Position numbers and translations under genes: made by a program. Of a stretch of DNA of 64,000 bases, positions 59,516 to 64,000 are shown in pieces. Location of the stretch: NCBI GenBank assembly GCA_040954445.1, contig CP144362.1, forward strand, positions 124,001 to 188,000, read 5' to 3'. The notes under the pieces were generated by a model. The model ran no database searches and was not told the origin of the DNA. It saw only the letters and a program-made list of their open reading frames with translations. Source of the DNA: Burkholderia sp. Lineage in GTDB: Bacteria > Pseudomonadota > Gammaproteobacteria > Burkholderiales > Burkholderiaceae. Each line of letters starts with the position of its first letter. The stretch's first letter is position 1.

Positions 59516-60632
59516 GGCGTTGTTGCATAAATCGAGCGAGATCCGTTGACGTTTACGCGCAACGGTCGCGGGGCCAGCCTCCTATCAAGTCAGATTCCAG
59601 AGTAACTACCTAATTTTTGCCAAGAAAATACGCAAGGACATGCACAAGAAAGGTGAGCCGAAGGCACGCTACCGTGTCAGAAATTGGGCGGCCTATAATG
59701 AAGGCCTGATCAACCGGGGGAACGTAACAATATGGATAGATGAAGCCGTCCTTGCCAGAATACCCGATGCCATACCCACACGTGGTCGCCCGTGTCTATA
59801 CGGCGATACGCTGATTCAGACATTACTTGGCGTGAAGACCGTCTATCGACGGACGTTGCGCGCCCTGCAAGGTTTCACCCAAAGTCTGCGCGATCTGGCC
59901 TTCCCGAGCTTGCCGGTGCCGAATTACACCACGCTCTGTCGCCGGGCAAAAACGCTTGATGTCGAACTGCCGATCCTTCGTGACAATGAACCGATCTATC
60001 TGGTTGTCGACAGCACCGGTCTGAAGGTCTATGGCGAAGGTGAATGGAAGGTGCGCCAGCACGGCTACTCGAAGCGGCGCACCTGGCGTAAAGTCCATCT
60101 CGCGCTCAACGCGAATACGGGTCAAGTGCATGCCGCGCTAATGACGAATCAGAATGTGGCTGACGCTCTGGCCAAGTTGCTCGACCAGATTCCACGCGAA
60201 GAACAAATCGATGTCATCGGCGGTGATGGTGCCTACGACACCAAGCCATGCCATGCGGCCATTGCTGCACGCAGTGCTATTCCTTCGATTCCGCCACGCG
60301 AGGGTGCCGCTCATTGGCCAGCGGATATGCCCGGTGCGGCGTGGCGTAATGGCGCGGTTGATGCAATTGCCCGTGACGGTCGTCGAGAATGGAAGCAACA
60401 CAGTGGCTACCACCGGCGATCGCTTGCCGAGAATGCGATGTATCGGTTCAAGACCCTCACCGGCCACTGTCTCTGGGCGCGTCACATCGCCGCGCAGGCG
60501 ACCGAGGTCGCCGTTCGCGTCGGCGTCATCAACCGCATGGCGGACCTCGCTCGTCCGCAATCCGTTCGTATCGCCTGAATTATGCCCGTCCGATGCCATG
60601 GCGTCCTCACGTTCGATTTATGCAACAACGCC
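59516..60632 (+). mobile_element. IS-A copy 13, start codon lost
   Basis: 1,117 bp, six shorter because of the same VADALAKLL deletion as copy 12, so the two share a recent parent or underwent conversion. ATG of the transposase is ATA. Confidence 0.9.
59640..60578 (+). CDS. IS-A transposase, N-terminally shortened
   Basis: 312 aa from the next ATG (MHKKGEPKARYRV), with all three catalytic blocks. Only five N-terminal residues and the internal GD pair are missing, so it may retain activity. Confidence 0.85.
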   Translation: MHKKGEPKARYRVRNWAAYNEGLINRGNVTIWIDEAVLARIPDAIPTRGRPCLYGDTLIQTLLGVKTVYRRTLRALQGFTQSLRDLAFPSLPVPNYTTLCRRAKTLDVELPILRDNEPIYLVVDSTGLKVYGEGEWKVRQHGYSKRRTWRKVHLALNANTGQVHAALMTNQNVADALAKLLDQIPREEQIDVIGGDGAYDTKPCHAAIAARSAIPSIPPREGAAHWPADMPGAAWRNGAVDAIARDGRREWKQHSGYHRRSLAENAMYRFKTLTGHCLWARHIAAQATEVAVRVGVINRMADLARPQSVRIA

Positions 60633-60786
60633 GTCCGGAGCTCAAGCCCGACGATATGCTCAACACGCATCTGCCAGCGAATGTGACGAAGCAGGCTCCG
60701 GTCGCGAACCAAGGGGTATCTCAAGAAAGCCTTCATGAGCCATTTGCGTCGTCTCCAGAGATCATTAAAGCGTGTCGCTCTCTATT
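60633..60786 (+). pseudogene. IS630-family 3' fragment
   Basis: Encodes PELKPDDMLNTHLPANVTKQ and a diverged tail, comparable to PELNPDEMLNADLKANVTKQ of the copy at 62 kb. About 70% alike over this stretch, indicating a second IS630 subtype. Confidence 0.72.
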
Positions 60787-60943
60787 TCATGCATAAATCA
60801 AGCGCGAGGACGCAATGGCATCGACGGGCATATTGATCACGAATTTCGTGATCAATAATTTCAGGCGATATGAACGGATTGCGGACGAGCGAGGTCCGCA
60901 ATCCGTTCCATTGCGTCCTCACACTCGATTTATGCAACAACGC
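60787..60943. mobile_element. MITE-A with IS630-end mini-insert
   Basis: The left terminal repeat is clipped (starts GCATAAATCAAGCG). The centre is GCGGAC-GAGCGAG-GTCCGC, with the common deletion junction on the right arm. At about 60834-60856 a 23-bp palindrome of two IS630 ends (TTGATCACGAA...) sits between TA dinucleotides. Confidence 0.82.
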
Positions 60944-61064
60944 CGGTTGTAGTTCCGGCTTTCGTCAGGTGCGCTGGTTGTGCCATTGGCAAACATCATT
61001 CTCAGCTTAAACCGCCACCGCTTTCTCACATTTTTCCACGCCCATCGTACACCAGATTCAACAA
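60944..61064. other. Unassigned stretch
   Basis: 121 bp, lower GC toward the right, no gene recognised. Confidence 0.4.
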
Positions 61065-61066
61065 TA

Positions 61067-61180
61067 TTAATCCACAATTTGTAATCTTGAAATTTGAAAA
61101 TCGTTTCTCATGTGAGGGGCATGGAACAACGAGGCATGAGGAACGATTTTCAAATTTCAAGATTACAAATTGTGGATTAA
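61067..61180. mobile_element. MITE-B (114-bp hairpin)
   Basis: Flanked by TA. 47-bp arms (45 of 47 positions pair) starting TTAATCCACAATTTGTAATC, loop including ATGGAACAACGAG. It lies 64 bp after the porin stop on the other strand, where the hairpin could act as a terminator. Confidence 0.9.
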
Positions 61181-61243
61181 TAGTTCGCTCTCAGTAGCGT
61201 GAAACTCGATGTCTTGTAATGCCTGATGCGTCGTGTGCGACGA

Positions 61244-62317
61244 TCAGAACAGGTACTGAATACTTGCATAGATGCCGGTCTGCGAATTACTAGCCTTCGG
61301 GTTGCCGGTCGAAACTCCCATGCCAGCTGGGTTGGCGTTCAGGCCGAAGTTGGCCGCCTTGCTGTTGCGTAGCGTGGCGGCCTGCAGCTCGAGCTGGGTG
61401 CGCTTAGACAGGTTATACGAACCGCCGATCGTGTAGATCGTGGCATTGCCGCCGCCATTGTTAGCGTTCACGTGGTAGACCGCCGCGATCAGCGCTGCCG
61501 ACGGCGTGGCTTTCCATGTCACGCCGCCCCAGGCCTGCTGCGTCGTCGTGATGCCTTTGTTGGCAACCGGGCCGCCGTCAGCGTGCGAGGTCTGGTAGGC
61601 AGCTTGCAGCTTGAACTGGCCTAGAAAGACGTCCGCGCCCGTGAAGTATTCGTGCGAGTAGTTGAACACGTCGTTGAGTTTGCCGTCGGCGCGATCGCGC
61701 ACTTCATCGTAGATGCCGCGCAGTTGAAACAGCGAGTTCGTGTACGTCAGTTGCAGGCCGGTGCTTCGACCCTGGTTGGTGGTGCCGTTGCCGTTGAATT
61801 TAGTGGCATTCGACAGCGCGCACTGGCCGTAGGCGTCGAAGCCGTAGATGTTCGGAGACTGATACGAAATGTTGTTGCTTGTTTTGTTCCAGTTACGGCC
61901 ACGGACTAGCGAGGCGGTTGACCAACTCGACTGACTGAACGGGTCAAAGTCCCACACGCCGTTAGCAATCGCGAGTTTTCGGCCCAGCAGTAGGGTACCG
62001 TAGGCATCGTTCGAGATCCCGACCGTCGTAAAACGATCCCAGATCGTGCCGCTGGAGTCCATGCCGCCAGTCATGGTGTTGAATGCACCTTCGATGTGGA
62101 ACAGCACCTTGTAGCCGCCGCCGAGGTCCTCGACGCCTTTGATGCCCCACAGGCTGGTACCCCAATTACCGCTTTCTGCGCTGATCGTGTGGCCAGCCTG
62201 GCCGCCGTTCAGATATTCGAGCCCTGCGTCCAGGCGACCGTACAGCGTCGCGTTGCTTTGCGCCTGCGCTGCCACCCCAGCAGCCATCAATGCTGCCGCG
62301 AGCAATGCTTTCTTCAT
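61244..62317 (-). CDS. Gram-negative porin (OmpC/Porin_4 type)
   Basis: 357 aa outer-membrane trimeric porin. Signal peptide MKKALLAAALMAAGVAAQAQ, then beta-barrel sequence starting SNATLYGRLDAGLEY and ending with the C-terminal aromatic signal IYASIQYLF. Blocks such as SLWGIKGVEDLGGGYKVLFHIE are typical of Burkholderia Opc/Omp38 porins. AGAGGAA lies before ATG 62317. An IS-A end remnant (GGCGTTGTTGCAT) begins about 20 bp upstream of the ATG, so the native promoter is probably gone. Confidence 0.92.
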   Translation of the reverse strand: MKKALLAAALMAAGVAAQAQSNATLYGRLDAGLEYLNGGQAGHTISAESGNWGTSLWGIKGVEDLGGGYKVLFHIEGAFNTMTGGMDSSGTIWDRFTTVGISNDAYGTLLLGRKLAIANGVWDFDPFSQSSWSTASLVRGRNWNKTSNNISYQSPNIYGFDAYGQCALSNATKFNGNGTTNQGRSTGLQLTYTNSLFQLRGIYDEVRDRADGKLNDVFNYSHEYFTGADVFLGQFKLQAAYQTSHADGGPVANKGITTTQQAWGGVTWKATPSAALIAAVYHVNANNGGGNATIYTIGGSYNLSKRTQLELQAATLRNSKAANFGLNANPAGMGVSTGNPKASNSQTGIYASIQYLF

Positions 62318-62336
62318 TATTTCCTCTATACCTTGG

Positions 62337-64000
62337 CGTTGTTGCATATTAATCAGAAATACGTTATTTTGAATAAAAATGCATAGAAAATCAGTTTATG
62401 CATGAAATATTGATCAGAAATACGAGAACTTGACTCAAGCTGCAAAACAAATTGGTTTGTGCATGAAATGGTGAGCGACACGTTGTAGTGATTTCTGGAG
62501 ACGACGTAGATAGCTGATGACCTCTTTTTGAGATGCCCCTTGTTCCGTTCCGGAACCTGTTTCGTCACGTTTGCCTTCAAGTCAGCATTGAGCATCTCGT
62601 CGGGATTCAGTTCTGGGCTGTACGACGGAAGGTAGAACACTTCAATCTCGTCGCCGTGCTCGGCCAAGCACGCCGTGACCGGCTTGGCGTGATAAACCTT
62701 CAGGTTGTCGAGAATCAGAAACACCTTCTTGCTGCGCATGCCGGCGTTGTTGCATAAATCGAACGTGAGGACGCCATGGCATCGGACGGGCATAATTCAG
62801 GCGATACGAACGGATTGCGGACGAGCGAGGTCCGCCATGCGGTTGATGACGCGGACGCGAACGGCGACCTCGGTCGCCTGCGCGGCGATGTGACGCGCCC
62901 AGAGACAGTGGCCGGTGAGGGTCTTGAACCGATACATCGCATTCTCGGCAAGCGATCGCCGGTGGTAGCCACTGTGTTGCTTCCATTCTCGACGACCGTC
63001 GCGGGCAATTGCATCAACCGCGCCATTACGCCACGCCGCACCGGGCATATCCGCTGGCCAATGAGCGGCACCCTCGCGTGGCGGAATCGAAGGAATAGCA
63101 CTGCGTGCAGCAATGGCCGCATGGCATGGCTTGGTGTCGTAGGCACCGTCACCGCCGATGACATCGATTTGTTCTTCGCGTGGAATCTGGTCGAGCAATT
63201 TGGCCAGAGTGTCACCGTCAGCCACATTCTGATTCGTCATTAGCGCGGCATGCACTTGACCTGTATTCGCGTTGAGCGCGAGATGGACTTTACGCCACGT
63301 GCGCCGCTTCGAGTAGCCGTGCTGGCGCACCTGCAATTCACCTTCTCCATAGACCTTCAGACCGGTGCTGTCGACAACCAGATGGATCTGGTTCATACGA
63401 AGGATCGGCAGTTCGACATCAAGCGTTTTTGCCCGGCGACAGAGCGTGGTGTAATTCGGCACCGGCAAGCTCGGGAAGGCCAAATCGCGCAGACTTTGGG
63501 TGAAACCTTGCAGGGCGCGCAAGGTCAGTCGATAGACGGTCTTCACGCCAAGTAATGCCTGAATCAGCGTATCGCCGTATAGACACGGGCGACCACGTGT
63601 GGGTATGGCATCGGGTATTCTGGCAAGGACGGCTTCATCTATCCATATTGTTACGTTCCCCCGGTTGATCAGGCCTTCATTATAGGCCGCCCAATTCCTG
63701 ACACGGTAGCGTGCCTTCGGCTCACCTTTCTTGTGTATGTCCTTGCGTATTTTCTTGGCAAAAATTAGGTAGTTACTCTGGAATCTGACTTGATAGGAGG
63801 CTGGCCCCGCGACCGTTGCGCGTAAACGTCAACGGATCTCGCTCGATTTATGCAACAACGCCGCGCATGCCTTGAATCAGGCGCTTCAGGAAATCGATCA
63901 GGATGTCGGCGTTCATCGCACCATCGAAGACTTTCCAGCGCATCTGGCCACGGTTCGTCACAGTCGACATCACCGAGAGGCCTTCGCTTCGACTTGCCAC
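62337..64000 (-). pseudogene. IS630-family copy split by IS-A copy 14, runs off the window
   Basis: The 3' part (62520-62742) encodes KKVFLILDNLKVYHAKPVT, YLPSYSPELNPDEMLNAD and KANVTKQVPERNKG. The 5' part resumes at 63863 (middle of the DDE domain) and continues past 64000. The C-terminal frame reads on into AT-rich DNA to about 62353. If the right-hand part is intact, excision of IS-A would restore the gene. Confidence 0.83.
62743..63862 (-). mobile_element. IS-A copy 14 with perfect target duplication
   Basis: 1,120 bp, flanked by GCGCATGCC at 62734-62742 and 63863-63871. The transposase has ATG changed to ATA and a net 3-bp loss (RMNQIH for RDNEPIH) but is otherwise open to its normal stop at 62797, with all catalytic residues. 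Confidence 0.93.

Overview
This window looks like part of a Burkholderia-type betaproteobacterial chromosome in an early, active phase of decay by insertion sequences. The host genes are GC-rich with Burkholderia-like products: hopanoid genes hpnN, mlaA and hpnH, the Ara4N transferase ArnT, intracellular PhaZ, zinc-independent FolE2, a TTG-started IF-1, and a PIN-PhoH protein. About half the sequence is mobile DNA or its debris. Several host genes are broken (zigA/cobW-like, ispH, a cold-shock gene) or clipped at the 3' end (dnaX, rnfB, a C40 peptidase, DUF4136, DUF721, mlaA). This pattern resembles a recently host-restricted symbiont or pathogen, but the species cannot be fixed from sequence alone.

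Two element families dominate. IS-A is an IS5-family (IS903-group) element of about 1,122 bp, with ends starting GGCGTTGTTGCATAAATCGA, a 318-aa DDE transposase and 9-bp target duplications. There are about 14 full-length and 15 or more partial copies; four have an intact transposase. IS-B is an IS630-family element (TA target) present only as damaged copies. Each has spawned non-autonomous palindromes: MITE-A (70-263 bp, made of two IS-A ends facing each other) and MITE-B (exactly 114 bp, hairpin, flanked by TA).

Layout. 0.4-10.5 kb: AI-2E exporter, fabG, dnaX, phaZ. 11.6-21 kb: folE2 with a broken zinc GTPase, DUF4136 lipoprotein, pepN, ilvC with an IS-A 13 bp before its start. 22-27 kb: IS-rich block holding a 557-bp tandem duplication of csp remnant plus infA, then cobE. 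28-41 kb: C40 peptidase, rnfB, a 1,337-aa FAD/Fe-S oxidoreductase, arnT and an SMR-type flippase subunit. 41-48.3 kb: hpnN read through in frame into mlaA, ybaB, rpmE2, and a tRNA-Leu(UAA) split by a group I intron. 50-58 kb: glycosyltransferase, DUF721, phoH, ispH pseudogene-hpnH. 58-64 kb: nested IS copies and an OmpC-type porin.

The most notable items are (i) the tRNA-Leu(UAA) group I intron, (ii) a 263-bp near-perfect palindrome, and (iii) several lines of sequence evidence that IS-A palindromes and point changes arise by template switching at small inverted repeats inside the transposase gene. Conserved operons (fab, dnaX-ybaB, hopanoid) are scattered, and most full-length IS-A copies lack matching target duplications, as expected after recombination between copies.
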